Shown here: positions 6,930 through 15,931 of the stretch, in pieces
How the letters are laid out: the number at the start of each line of letters is the position of its first letter
How positions within the stretch are numbered: the first letter of the stretch is position 1
Source: JAWLBR01 sp041687495
Lineage (GTDB): Bacteria > Bacillota > Limnochordia > DTU087 > JAAYGB01
Direction: 5' to 3'
NCBI GenBank assembly: GCA_041687495.1
Contig: JAWLBR010000013.1
Location: 1-46,141, forward strand
DNA length: 46,141 nt
Made by a program: the position numbers and the translations under genes
Notes under the pieces: model-generated
What the model was told of the DNA's origin: nothing
Databases searched by the model: none
Seen by the model: only the letters and a program-made list of their open reading frames with translations

Positions 6930-8543
6930 CTACTGCTTCTGTGCCACATCCAAGCACGCCTTAACAAAGCCCTCAAAAAGCGGGTGGCATCGGTTAGGGC
7001 GAGACTTAAACTCGGGATGGAATTGACTAGCCACAAACCACGGGTGATCAGTAAGCTCGATGATCTCAACTAACCGTTTATCCGGTGACAGTCCTGCCAA
7101 CACGAGACCATTCTCGATCATCTGAGTTCTGTACTCATTGCTAACTTCATAGCGGTGCCGATGCCTCTCATAGACGATAGGCTCTTGGTAATACTCCATA
7201 CTCCGCGAGCCTGGGGACAAGACACATGGATACAATCCTAATCGCATCGTTCCACCCATGTCCTCAATATCCTTTTGCTCGGGCATCAGATCGATTACAG
7301 CTGGAGCATCTTCATCAAACTCGGAACTATTGGCATGCTCCAGGCTGCAGACGTTACGGGCAAACTCAATAACTGCACATTGCAAACCAAGACAAATCCC
7401 CAGGAAAGGAACTTTGCGGGTACGGGCGTAATGGACTGCCGAGATTTTGCCTTCAATTCCCCGGTAGCCAAATCCCCCAGGCACCAGAACGCCATCGACC
7501 TCGGAGAGAATCTCCTCCACCTCGTCCTCGGACTTGCCTTCTAGAATCTCCGAGTCAAGCCATTCAATCTCTACCTCGGTGTTGTTGGCTATCCCCGCAT
7601 GGCGCAGCGCCTCAGCAACGCTCAGATAAGCATCCGGTAGTGATTCGTATTTGCCAACGATGGCAATGCGCGTCTTGTCTGCGGGATGCTTAATCCGCCG
7701 CACCAATTCAGCCCACTCACTCAAGTCCGATTTCGGGGCAGAAATACCCAATTTCTCCAACACATAGTCATCTAGCCCCTCTCGCTCGTAGATCAGTGGA
7801 ATCTCGTAGATCGTGTCCACATCAAGTGCGGGGACGACTGCACGGACATCAATGTCACAGAAGAGTGCTATTTTCTTCTTAATATCCTCTGACAAAGGGT
7901 ATTGACTGCGGCAGACAACAATATCTGGCTGAATCCCAATGCTGCGCAGCTCCTTGACACTGTGCTGGGTAGGCTTGGTCTTGAGTTCCTTAGCAGCGGA
8001 CATGTAGGGAACCAGAGTGACGTGTAGATAGAGGCACGAGTCACGCCCAATATCACTCTTAAGTTGGCGAATAGCCTCGAGGAAAGGCAAACTCTCAATG
8101 TCGCCTACGGTACCGCCAATCTCAACAATAACAACATCCACATCGTTCTCTTTACCGATTCGAATGATCCGCTCTTTAATTTCGTTCGTGACGTGGGGGA
8201 TTACCTGAACGGTTCCACCCAAAAACTCGCCTCTACGTTCTTTCGAGATGATCGACCAGTAGATCTTACCTGTGGTAACGTTGCTGGTCTTGGTCAGGTT
8301 GGTGTCAATGAAACGTTCATAGTGACCAAGATCGAGATCCGTCTCGGCACCATCATCGGTCACAAACACCTCTCCGTGCTGAAAAGGGCTCATAGTGCCT
8401 GGATCTACGTTAATATAGGGATCCAGCTTAGCCATGGATACTCGCAAACCTCTACTCTTGAGCAGTCGTCCCAAAGAGGCCGCAGTAATCCCTTTTCCCA
8501 AGCTCGAAACCACGCCACCGGTGACAAAAATAAACTTTGACAT
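6930..8543 (-). CDS. pyrG: CTP synthase
   Basis: Converts UTP to CTP with ATP and glutamine, the last step of de novo CTP synthesis. 537 residues, full length. ATG at 8543 follows AAGGAGG. The N-terminal amidoligase domain has the P-loop GGVVSSLGKGI (about 9-19), the KLDPYINVDPGTMSPFQHGE motif and the DDGAETDLDLGHYERF motif. The C-terminal class I glutamine amidotransferase domain has the nucleophile motif GICLGLQ and the catalytic HPEF. It is the first gene of the minus-strand run toward rho and carries a promoter in its 5' region. Ends in TAG. Confidence 0.98.
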   Translation of the reverse strand: MSKFIFVTGGVVSSLGKGITAASLGRLLKSRGLRVSMAKLDPYINVDPGTMSPFQHGEVFVTDDGAETDLDLGHYERFIDTNLTKTSNVTTGKIYWSIISKERRGEFLGGTVQVIPHVTNEIKERIIRIGKENDVDVVIVEIGGTVGDIESLPFLEAIRQLKSDIGRDSCLYLHVTLVPYMSAAKELKTKPTQHSVKELRSIGIQPDIVVCRSQYPLSEDIKKKIALFCDIDVRAVVPALDVDTIYEIPLIYEREGLDDYVLEKLGISAPKSDLSEWAELVRRIKHPADKTRIAIVGKYESLPDAYLSVAEALRHAGIANNTEVEIEWLDSEILEGKSEDEVEEILSEVDGVLVPGGFGYRGIEGKISAVHYARTRKVPFLGICLGLQCAVIEFARNVCSLEHANSSEFDEDAPAVIDLMPEQKDIEDMGGTMRLGLYPCVLSPGSRSMEYYQEPIVYERHRHRYEVSNEYRTQMIENGLVLAGLSPDKRLVEIIELTDHPWFVASQFHPEFKSRPNRCHPLFEGFVKACLDVAQKQ

Positions 8544-8615
8544 GGAGTGGCCCTCCTTGCAATAGTCGCTGAATCGACAGCTTCTTGTATTTGGTCCGAA
8601 ATCGCATACTGATAT

Positions 8616-8643
8616 ATTCTAAACCAAAAGCACCGGCTCGTAA
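8616..8643 (-). promoter_or_regulatory. Probable pyrG promoter
   Basis: Minus strand: TTACGA (8638-8643), 16-base spacer, TAGAAT (8616-8621), about 73 bases upstream of the pyrG ATG. Both boxes are good but not perfect sigma-A matches. No clear pyrG attenuator hairpin is seen in the leader. Confidence 0.4.
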
Positions 8644-8737
8644 ACCACCATAGCCCTAACTGCGGAAACTCCTGCTAAGACTAAGCACTTATGCCTACAG
8701 GTTGGCTTAAGGTATTGCCGGGTATCCCTTGGCATGG

Positions 8738-8759
8738 AAAAAGCCCAGTAAAGGGCCTT
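8738..8759 (-). terminator. Rho-independent terminator of the membrane protein gene
   Basis: On the minus strand a 7-bp stem (AAGGCCC / GGGCTTT, one G-U pair) with a 6-base loop ends in five T, 14 bases after the stop at 8773. It isolates pyrG from the upstream gene. Confidence 0.75.
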
Positions 8760-8772
8760 ATCCACCATGTGT

Positions 8773-9474
8773 TTATGCATCGTATTTTTTCATCAGTTCC
8801 ACATAGGCTATGTTCTGGACGAAAGCGGTAACCCCCGCCAGGAGCAAGATTAGTCCTGCTGCAATCACCACATTAAGGATGGTGAACAGAGCCAAAAACA
8901 GTCCGATCACCAGTGTTACCACTAGGTTGTCCAATACCAGTAGTGCCGATTTCTTAAAAGCAGCGATGGCACCGATCTTCTGGCGAACTAGGAACGGAAA
9001 GGTGTAATTATTTACCATCATCAGGAAGACCAGAAAGTACACCCATAGCCCGATCAATAGCCGAAAAATCATATTGGTGGTAACCAACCCGAAGTAAATG
9101 TCAGTGATAATGATGGCGAACAAGAGAATATTGATTAGGGTGATCGCCAACCCTCGTCCAAAGAATCTCCGCCAGAACTTCCAAAAGTCCCAAACTCTCA
9201 CGTCTTCGCCTTGTACAATTTCGCCAATGACACCGTGCACTGCAGCGGTTGCGGGGCCAAACGTCACCACAGTAAGCAACAGAGACACCGCAACGACCAA
9301 TGGGTTGGCGATCCGCTCCGCTAGCGCCGACACCACAATCAGCGGCAAGAAGGCGGTAAACGCCCAGATGCTGCTCATCGCCAAAACCATTCCGATGTAG
9401 TCATAGGACATACGCAGCGACTGCTTCAAGATACTCCAAGATAGAGACAAAGACTGTCCAGCCACTATTTTCAC
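8773..9474 (-). CDS. Multi-pass membrane protein, DUF624/YesL-like
   Basis: 233 residues and very hydrophobic, with about five transmembrane segments. The first two lie at about 28-50 and 55-80; three more lie at about 110-130, 138-160 and 185-225. Between the second and third is a cytoplasmic-type stretch GEDVRVWDFWKFWRRFFGRG that resembles the DUF624/YesL family. That assignment is tentative. It is the last gene of the speE-speB-argS direction, 110 bases after argS, and ends at its own terminator. No substrate can be inferred. Confidence 0.65.
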   Translation of the reverse strand: MKIVAGQSLSLSWSILKQSLRMSYDYIGMVLAMSSIWAFTAFLPLIVVSALAERIANPLVVAVSLLLTVVTFGPATAAVHGVIGEIVQGEDVRVWDFWKFWRRFFGRGLAITLINILLFAIIITDIYFGLVTTNMIFRLLIGLWVYFLVFLMMVNNYTFPFLVRQKIGAIAAFKKSALLVLDNLVVTLVIGLFLALFTILNVVIAAGLILLLAGVTAFVQNIAYVELMKKYDA

Positions 9475-9584
9475 TCCCTAGAAAAAAGCTATCTTCCCTT
9501 AGTGCTCCTACTGATCTCTTCCAATCATAGGTTCCTTAAGGGCCGACAACTTCCTCTTCAGATTCCGGAAGAAGCAAACAGCGG

Positions 9585-11261
9585 CTACATACGTTCAGGA
9601 GCATCAATACCTAGAAGATAAAGTCCATTGCGCAGCACTATCCGCACAGCGTCAGCCAATGCCAACCGACTGGCTTGCACATCCGCTTCCTCACCAAGCA
9701 CCCGACAGTGGGTGTAGAAGTTGTGGAAAAGTGACGCTAGTTCATGCACATACCGGGCAATACGATGGGGTTCCCTACGTGTTCCCGCCAGTTCAACCCC
9801 TTCCCCAAATTCGGATAGCCGACGCAGCAGCTCAAGTTCCACGTCCTGTTCCAGTCTCACCGTCGCAATCTCCTCGTATGGCAGTACTGGAATGCCTTCC
9901 TCCTGAGCCTGCCGCAAGATAGAACAGATGCGGGCGTGGGCGTACTGCACATAGAAAACGGGGTTCTCCGAGCTCTGCTCCACTGCAAGGCCCATATCAA
10001 AGTCCAAGTGACTCTCGGGGCTGCGCATCAAAAAGAAGTAACGGGCGGCATCTTTGCCTACCTCTGAAATAAGTTCATCCATGGTGATAAACTCACCGCG
10101 CCGCTTGGACATCCTGACCTTTTCGCCGTTGCGCAGAAGGTTTACCAGCTGGAGGATAATGATCTCCAGAGCATCCTCCCCATAGCCCAGGGCTTGCACA
10201 GCTGCCTGCATTCGGCCCACATAGCCATGGTGATCCGGGCCGAGAATGTCAATGACCTTATCAAAACCCCGTTGGAACTTGTTCCAATGGTAAGCGATAT
10301 CGGGGCTGAGATAGGTTGGTACCCCGTCGCTCTTAACCAGCACCCTATCTTTGTCATCGCCAAACTGAGTCGACCGGAACCAAATCGCCCCTTCTGCCTC
10401 ATACAGCAATCCCTTACCTTGAAGAAACGCAATGGTCTTATCAACAGCATTTTCAGCATGTAGATCCCGTTCGCGGAACCAAACATCGAACTCTACGCCA
10501 AAGGCTGCCAGATCCTCTTGCTGACCTCTCACCATCGTATCTGTGCCCCATCGGGTGCAAAACTGGTGCATTTCCTCTTCAGACAACTTGTCCAAATCAG
10601 GCTTTTCCTGCAGTAGTTGTTTAGCTAAGTCGACTACATACTCGGCAGGATAGCCCTCCTCCGGGAAAGGCACGTCATTACCTTTGAGCTGCATGTAGCG
10701 GGCAGCTATGGAGCGGCCAAAGATCCGCGCCTGATTGCCGGCGTCGTTCACGTAGTACTCTTTGGTCACATTGTAGCCCAAGGCTCGAAGTAGACGGCTT
10801 AAAGTGTCGCCCACGGCTGCGGCCCGAGCATTAACAACATTCATAGGGCCGACCGGGTTGGCACTGACAAACTCAATCTGTACCTTCTCGCCCCCGCCCA
10901 CATCGTGCCAGCCGTATCTATCATCTTGGGACTTGACTTGGCCCAAAACCGCATGCAGCCAGTCCTGTCTCAGGTAGAAGTTAATAAACCCTGGTCCAGC
11001 GATTTCTGTACGCTGCACAATCCCCGATAGATCCAAATGGCGAATAATGATCTCAGCGTTTTTCCGAGGGGGAAGCTTAGTAAACCGAGACAGCATCATG
11101 GCTACGTTGGTGGCAAAGTCCCCATGCGCCCGCTCTTTTGGGACCTCCAAGGCATAGTCGGGCACTTCCTCCAGCTGAAATTCACCAGCCTCCACCGCTC
11201 TGCTGAGCGCTTGAGCTATCTCTTCGCTTAGCTTACTCTTAGTATCAACTGCAACACCCAT
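9585..11261 (-). CDS. argS: Arginyl-tRNA synthetase with altered HIGH motif
   Basis: Class I synthetase that charges tRNA-Arg. 558 residues, normal length. The N-terminal additional domain ends with GPGFINFYL (about 89-97). The catalytic domain begins at about 128 with the family signature SANPVGP. The adenylate-binding HIGH element that should follow reads N-V-V-N (residues 141-144) instead of H-x-G-H, so both histidines are replaced. The KMSK loop is present as RMSKR (383-387). The C-terminal anticodon-binding domain contains VQYAHARICSIL and HNFYTHCRV. The gene starts 4 bases after speB and is clearly co-transcribed with it. The rest of the protein argues that it is functional. Confidence 0.95.
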   Translation of the reverse strand: MGVAVDTKSKLSEEIAQALSRAVEAGEFQLEEVPDYALEVPKERAHGDFATNVAMMLSRFTKLPPRKNAEIIIRHLDLSGIVQRTEIAGPGFINFYLRQDWLHAVLGQVKSQDDRYGWHDVGGGEKVQIEFVSANPVGPMNVVNARAAAVGDTLSRLLRALGYNVTKEYYVNDAGNQARIFGRSIAARYMQLKGNDVPFPEEGYPAEYVVDLAKQLLQEKPDLDKLSEEEMHQFCTRWGTDTMVRGQQEDLAAFGVEFDVWFRERDLHAENAVDKTIAFLQGKGLLYEAEGAIWFRSTQFGDDKDRVLVKSDGVPTYLSPDIAYHWNKFQRGFDKVIDILGPDHHGYVGRMQAAVQALGYGEDALEIIILQLVNLLRNGEKVRMSKRRGEFITMDELISEVGKDAARYFFLMRSPESHLDFDMGLAVEQSSENPVFYVQYAHARICSILRQAQEEGIPVLPYEEIATVRLEQDVELELLRRLSEFGEGVELAGTRREPHRIARYVHELASLFHNFYTHCRVLGEEADVQASRLALADAVRIVLRNGLYLLGIDAPERM

Positions 11262-11265
11262 GTCA

Positions 11266-12144
11266 TCACCTGTTTTCAGAAATTGCCAGGATAGCTTCCC
11301 GTACCATTTTTGCCACTAGCAGGGAAGTAATATCGCTGCTATCCAAAGCCGGGGCTAGCTCGACAATGTCCATCCCGACTACGTTCAGACCCTTGAGCTT
11401 ATGGATCACTTCCATGATATCGTTACTAGTGCAGCCGCCTGGCTCCGCTGTTCCTGTGCCTGGAGCATAGGCCGGATCAACAACGTCTATGTCAATGCTA
11501 ACATACAGGGGCTTGTCCCGCAGTTCATCCCGCACCTTCAGGAACGGCTCCAGCACCACAAACGGGTGAAAGTTGCTGTTGGTTTTGGCCCACGCAAACT
11601 CTTCAGCGGCACCCGAGCGGATCCCAAACTGATACAATCGGGTTGGGCTGGCTACATCTCCGAGGGCGTGCTTAATCACCGTAGCATGTGACAACCGCTC
11701 ACCCAGGAACTCGTCCCGGAGATCTGTATGCGCGTCAAAGTGCAGTACAACCAGATCTGGGTAGCGCTCAAAAGCTGCTTCGATGACTGGCAGAGAAACT
11801 AGGTGTTCTCCTCCCAACATTAACACCTTTTTGCCGTCGGAGAAAACCTCCCGAGCAACCTTTTTCGCAGATTCCAGCGAAACTGGGACGTTCCCATAGT
11901 TTAGCGGCACGTCACCGGCATCGTAGAATTTGGTTTCGGTCAGATCCCTGTCCAAATAGGGGCTGTAAGTTTCCAGACCTTCAGAAACCTCCCTCACCCG
12001 AGCCGGACCAAACCGAGTTCCGGGCCGATAACTAGTGGTAAAATCCATGGGAATGCCAAAGATGACCACTTCACTAGTTTCATACTCGTTGCTGCTAGCC
12101 AGATACGACATCCGTCGAGCCATCTTATCCGTTACATTCTTCAA
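11266..12144 (-). CDS. speB: Agmatinase
   Basis: Ureohydrolase-family enzyme, most likely hydrolysing agmatine to putrescine and urea. 292 residues from a TTG start at 12144, with AGGAGG 8 bases upstream. Manganese-site motifs are intact: GGEHL (about 116-120), DAHTD and SIDIDVVDP. The substrate loop AYAPGTGTAEPGG matches agmatinase rather than arginase. It sits between speE and argS. In this gene order the putrescine product would feed spermidine synthase. No arginine decarboxylase lies in the window. Confidence 0.93.
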   Translation of the reverse strand: MKNVTDKMARRMSYLASSNEYETSEVVIFGIPMDFTTSYRPGTRFGPARVREVSEGLETYSPYLDRDLTETKFYDAGDVPLNYGNVPVSLESAKKVAREVFSDGKKVLMLGGEHLVSLPVIEAAFERYPDLVVLHFDAHTDLRDEFLGERLSHATVIKHALGDVASPTRLYQFGIRSGAAEEFAWAKTNSNFHPFVVLEPFLKVRDELRDKPLYVSIDIDVVDPAYAPGTGTAEPGGCTSNDIMEVIHKLKGLNVVGMDIVELAPALDSSDITSLLVAKMVREAILAISENR

Positions 12145-12213
12145 CCCATTGACCTCCTGTTCGACTCTGTTGGGGTTTGATCCTGCTATTTGTCACCTAC
12201 TGAGAAGAGCCTA

Positions 12214-13071
12214 CTACCGAGACGTGGCCTGTCCCGCTCGGCGAACTATATCTCGCACGAACGTCGGCAGCTGAAAGGCGCCCTGGTGGATCTGAGCATT
12301 GTAGTACCTAGTGGACAACTCCGCAGCCCGCTGCAGATCAGCATGAAGAGGGTGATGCGTCTTTGAGCCCAATGTGAAACTCCACAAACCACTGGGGTAA
12401 GTTGGGATACTGGCCAGGTACAACTCAGTGATTGGAAAGCTCCCGGAAATACCAACAAAACTCTTCTCGATGATATCCTGGTTAACAAACGGGGACTCGG
12501 TCTGTGCAACCATAATCCCGTCCTTTGTTAGTGCTCTAAACACATTGGCGTAAAAGGCTTCAGAGAACAGTCCGAAAGCTGCCCCCACAGGTTCGGTGGA
12601 ATCGATGAGGATCACGTCATAGTAGTCCTCGGTCTCCCCGATATGAGCTATGCCATCGGCCACCTTAATCCTTACCCTCGGATCCGAGAGACCTTGAGAG
12701 ATCTCCGGTAAGTACTCCTTTGCCGTATCGATCACGCGGCCGTCTATTTCCACCAAAGTAGCCTCAACCACAGAGGGATGCTTTAGTACTTCCCGAATCG
12801 CGCCGCCATCACCCCCGCCAATCACCGCCACTTTCTTGGGCTCAGGGTGGGTGGTCAACGCAATGTGACTGATCATCTCATGGTATACAAACTCGTCGGC
12901 GATTGTCGTTTGGACCATTCCGTCCAACAAAAGCATGCGGCCATACTGCTCGGTCTCAACCAGAGCAAGATGCTGAAAGTCCGTCTGCTCCTGGTGCAAA
13001 GTCTTCTTGACTTTCAGGCTGAGGCCTAAGTTGTCTGTCTGCTTTTCAGTAACCCACAATTCCAAACCCAT
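12214..13071 (-). CDS. speE: Spermidine synthase
   Basis: Transfers an aminopropyl group from decarboxylated S-adenosylmethionine to putrescine. 285 residues from ATG at 13071 (MGLELWVTEKQ). The frame extends to a TTG at 13152, but a -10-like TATACT lies inside that extension and no ribosome binding site supports the longer form. Motifs: VIGGGDGGAIREV, the VEID glycine-rich loop end, and ILIDSTEPVGAA with the catalytic aspartate. The C-terminal segment ends PTFVRDIV, typical of the family. It leads the speE-speB-argS run. Confidence 0.94.
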   Translation of the reverse strand: MGLELWVTEKQTDNLGLSLKVKKTLHQEQTDFQHLALVETEQYGRMLLLDGMVQTTIADEFVYHEMISHIALTTHPEPKKVAVIGGGDGGAIREVLKHPSVVEATLVEIDGRVIDTAKEYLPEISQGLSDPRVRIKVADGIAHIGETEDYYDVILIDSTEPVGAAFGLFSEAFYANVFRALTKDGIMVAQTESPFVNQDIIEKSFVGISGSFPITELYLASIPTYPSGLWSFTLGSKTHHPLHADLQRAAELSTRYYNAQIHQGAFQLPTFVRDIVRRAGQATSR

Positions 13072-13120
13072 GCGCCCCCAATTCACGTAGTGTCCAAGGC
13101 CTTTCAAAAACCTAGTGACT

Positions 13121-13150
13121 AGTATACCACTATCATCCAGCAAAATGAAC
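13121..13150 (-). promoter_or_regulatory. Possible speE promoter
   Basis: TATACT on the minus strand (13121-13126) is a good -10 box about 50 bases upstream of the preferred ATG. The -35 region is weak (TTCATT at 17 bases). Confidence 0.35.
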
Positions 13151-13177
13151 AAACTTTATGTTTCGCCAAAGGGCAGA

Positions 13178-13209
13178 TGCAAAGGGACGGGCAAATGCTC
13201 CCCGTCCCA
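13178..13209 (-). terminator. Terminator of the SpoIID-like gene
   Basis: Perfect 8-bp GC-rich stem GGGACGGG / CCCGTCCC (arms 13184-13191 and 13201-13208) with a 9-base loop, 14 bases after the stop at 13223. The following tail is only partly T-rich. Confidence 0.65.
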
Positions 13210-13222
13210 TCTACACTCACTT

Positions 13223-15679
13223 TCACTCGCCTGCGCCAGTACTGAGGCGCACCTGCCACAACACTGGTGTGGGTGGCGACCCTTCTCCTTCACTCAGCAG
13301 TTCCAGAGCTTCCGAATACAAGGCTACCATTCGGTCCGAAGGATGCCAGGCTAAGAGTTTCTCCCCAGCTCCATCCGTGTGGGTTAAGTTGAACTCATAC
13401 CACTGCCCCGGTGTGACGACAAAGACATCAGCATTACCCAAAGGACCAGCCGACCGAACATACCCTAGGTAGCGTCCTGAGGCCGACCAAGCAAAGGTAT
13501 CCCCTTTGGCTGAGTACACCTCCCGGTAGTTACTAACATCATATACAGTCACTGTTTCGTCTCCTTGAACCGCCAGATACAGCCCTTGAGGATCCCAAGT
13601 TACGGGCCCGGTAGCTGGCACATCGCCAGTGATTCCAACAGATTGACCCGTCCTTGTGTCGTAGATCCAGACCTTACCCTGCCTGATGAAAGCCAGATGG
13701 CCCCCATCTGGGGAGATGCTAGGATATGATGCATCAGTAAGCAGCGGCAACCAAACTCTCTGCCTAAACAGGTAGACCTGCACCATTCCATCTTTCTGGG
13801 CGTACAGCATCTCTTGACCTGGCGAATAGGACAGGGCATGAATCGCTCTACCCTTACCCAAAGCGCTCTTGGAGCCGGTCTCCAAGTCTACTTCCACCGC
13901 CTCGGCACCGGCGTCACTCTGGGCCGCATAGACAAGCCGCGTTGGACTTATCCACTCAATTTCGGTCACAAATGCCGAGACTATATGGGACGGCTTGCCC
14001 TGATGCCAGAGCCAGATTCCTTGTGATGGTTGCACCCAAGCCAGCCGAGCTCCATCAGGCGAGTATGCTATCTGGGTGACTGTGTCGGTCAAACCCTCTG
14101 CGAACACCCACCCGTCCCATTTTTCCTTCATTAGTCCGACCGAAGCCAGGCGGTTTTCCTCCCGGGCATAGCTGCGGTAACGCTCAAGATCGATGACCCT
14201 AGCGTAGCAGTAATACCTGGTGAGGATCTGCCGGTAAGACCAGCCGCGATCAGCTAGTGCCATGGCTCCAGCCTGAGACAATCCCAATCCATGCCCCGAG
14301 CCCCAACCACGCAGAGTCAGCGTCACCAATCGGCCATTTCGGTACTTCTTGTCTAACACAAATTTAGTACTGGGCAGAATCTTGCCATTCCAAGATAGCA
14401 CCTGGCGGATCTTGTCTTTCCTGGCAACCCGAACACTGCCACCTATTGTCAGAGCCATTTCCGTAACGCGCCCCGACGGGCCGCGGGCACTAATCTCTGC
14501 GTCAATGCTTTCCCCTTCAGCCCCCTGGGCTTGGAGTATCTGCCGCAGCTGATTCTCTGTATATGTAACTTCCCACTCGTAAGTGTTATACTCAGCGTCT
14601 AAGGTCTGCCGGGATACTGGATCAACCTCTTGAGTTCCTCGCAAGTAAGGGATGGTACCTTCCCACACTTCCTCTGGAAAGGCGGTATGTCCGCCGGCAT
14701 TGGAGTGAAAAGGGGCACCGATAATCTCACCGCCGAAAACCAAAACTTCGCCCTCGGTTGAGTCTACAGCATACCGAATCGCATCGGTCTCTCGCTCAGA
14801 ACCATAGTAGGCCTGTGACATCACTGTACTTAAGAGGTCAAACCCCTTCTCTTGATAGTCACCCAAGTGGTTCAGGGCGTAGCTGCGAGCGGCCACCGCT
14901 TGAGCCTTGAGAGCCTCCAATCTCTGGGCCCCGGCATTGCCCATTTCCGCTGCGACCACGCCGTAGAGATACTGGTTCAGAGGTAGCGCATTTACAGCCG
15001 CCAGCTTTAGCTGACTGTTCACGAAGAGCCGCAGCTCCCCTCTGTATGGCCGACCGTTTACCAAAAACCTACTGTGGCCGTTGCGTGGTCTGAGGTGCAA
15101 CTCAGTCAGGCCAGTAGGCAGTCCCTCCATTCCCCGCACCACCAGCTGTGCTGCACCTTTGGCAGCCCGCTGGTGAGTTGTGAACCATGTATCCGTGTAA
15201 CCCTTCTGCCGCATGTGCTCTTGAGCTACAGCTGCTTCCTGCCGAGTAGCAAAGTCACCTACCTGCACCTTGTACCACGGTTCTGCGAACACCACATGGA
15301 CTGGGTATTCAAACTCAGCTTGTAGCTCTCGGGCCGTCTGCTCAGCTTTGACCTGTTCCCGCGCAGCCTGGACCTGGAGGCGATGTACCGCAACCTGCGG
15401 ACGAGCACCAGATTCCCTGACAATGGACAGCTCGAGACTTCGCTCCCCGCTCACCTCACCAAGCACACTGCTTTCTGCAGCCACCACTTCAAAACGCCCT
15501 GTAGTCTGCACCTTAAGTGAATCCACGCCATCAACCAACCCAATTCGAATCACTCCGCCAGTATCCAAGAACCTTGTGAAGTCTTGTGGCGTCGCTGCTT
15601 GTGCCTTCGCCATCATCAGCAAGAAAACCAATACTAGAGCCGCCGACCAGCCCCCACACCTTCTCCGCCTCTCTGCCAT
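13223..15679 (-). CDS. SPOR / SpoIID-LytB / beta-propeller fusion protein
   Basis: 818 residues. ATG at 15679 is chosen because AGGAGG precedes it by 10 bases and a clean signal peptide follows (about 1-28, ending AKAQA). Domains in order: an N-terminal beta domain, a SPOR-like peptidoglycan-binding repeat (about 134-170, WYKVQVGDF), a SpoIID/LytB domain (about 205-500), and a C-terminal WD40/TolB-like propeller (about 520-800) with SPDG and SPDGGHLAF repeats. The SpoIID part shows VVAAEMGN with the likely catalytic Glu, SNAGGHT, and WGSGHGLGLSQAGA. SpoIID enzymes are lytic transglycosylases acting in engulfment. The propeller is an unusual addition. It is not necessarily the sporulation SpoIID itself; LytB-type paralogues look alike. 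Confidence 0.88.
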   Translation of the reverse strand: MAERRRRCGGWSAALVLVFLLMMAKAQAATPQDFTRFLDTGGVIRIGLVDGVDSLKVQTTGRFEVVAAESSVLGEVSGERSLELSIVRESGARPQVAVHRLQVQAAREQVKAEQTARELQAEFEYPVHVVFAEPWYKVQVGDFATRQEAAVAQEHMRQKGYTDTWFTTHQRAAKGAAQLVVRGMEGLPTGLTELHLRPRNGHSRFLVNGRPYRGELRLFVNSQLKLAAVNALPLNQYLYGVVAAEMGNAGAQRLEALKAQAVAARSYALNHLGDYQEKGFDLLSTVMSQAYYGSERETDAIRYAVDSTEGEVLVFGGEIIGAPFHSNAGGHTAFPEEVWEGTIPYLRGTQEVDPVSRQTLDAEYNTYEWEVTYTENQLRQILQAQGAEGESIDAEISARGPSGRVTEMALTIGGSVRVARKDKIRQVLSWNGKILPSTKFVLDKKYRNGRLVTLTLRGWGSGHGLGLSQAGAMALADRGWSYRQILTRYYCYARVIDLERYRSYAREENRLASVGLMKEKWDGWVFAEGLTDTVTQIAYSPDGARLAWVQPSQGIWLWHQGKPSHIVSAFVTEIEWISPTRLVYAAQSDAGAEAVEVDLETGSKSALGKGRAIHALSYSPGQEMLYAQKDGMVQVYLFRQRVWLPLLTDASYPSISPDGGHLAFIRQGKVWIYDTRTGQSVGITGDVPATGPVTWDPQGLYLAVQGDETVTVYDVSNYREVYSAKGDTFAWSASGRYLGYVRSAGPLGNADVFVVTPGQWYEFNLTHTDGAGEKLLAWHPSDRMVALYSEALELLSEGEGSPPTPVLWQVRLSTGAGE

Positions 15680-15931
15680 TAAACAATCGCCTCCTGCAGC
15701 TATCAAAAAAGCCACTGCGCACGTTGAGCCGTGCACAGAGACTGGTTTTCCCGGAAGAGCTTCCCCCAACCACTTCCACGCAACCATCACCAGATCCTCT
15801 TAGGCCTACTGCAGAGCCCTTTCAAGAACAAACTAGCATGCCCTACCCTCTTTCTGCGTAATAATTACTGAGCACCCCCCGGGTGCGAGTCTGCTCCGAT
15901 GCGGGGACTACACAGCAAACGAGGTGTAGAT

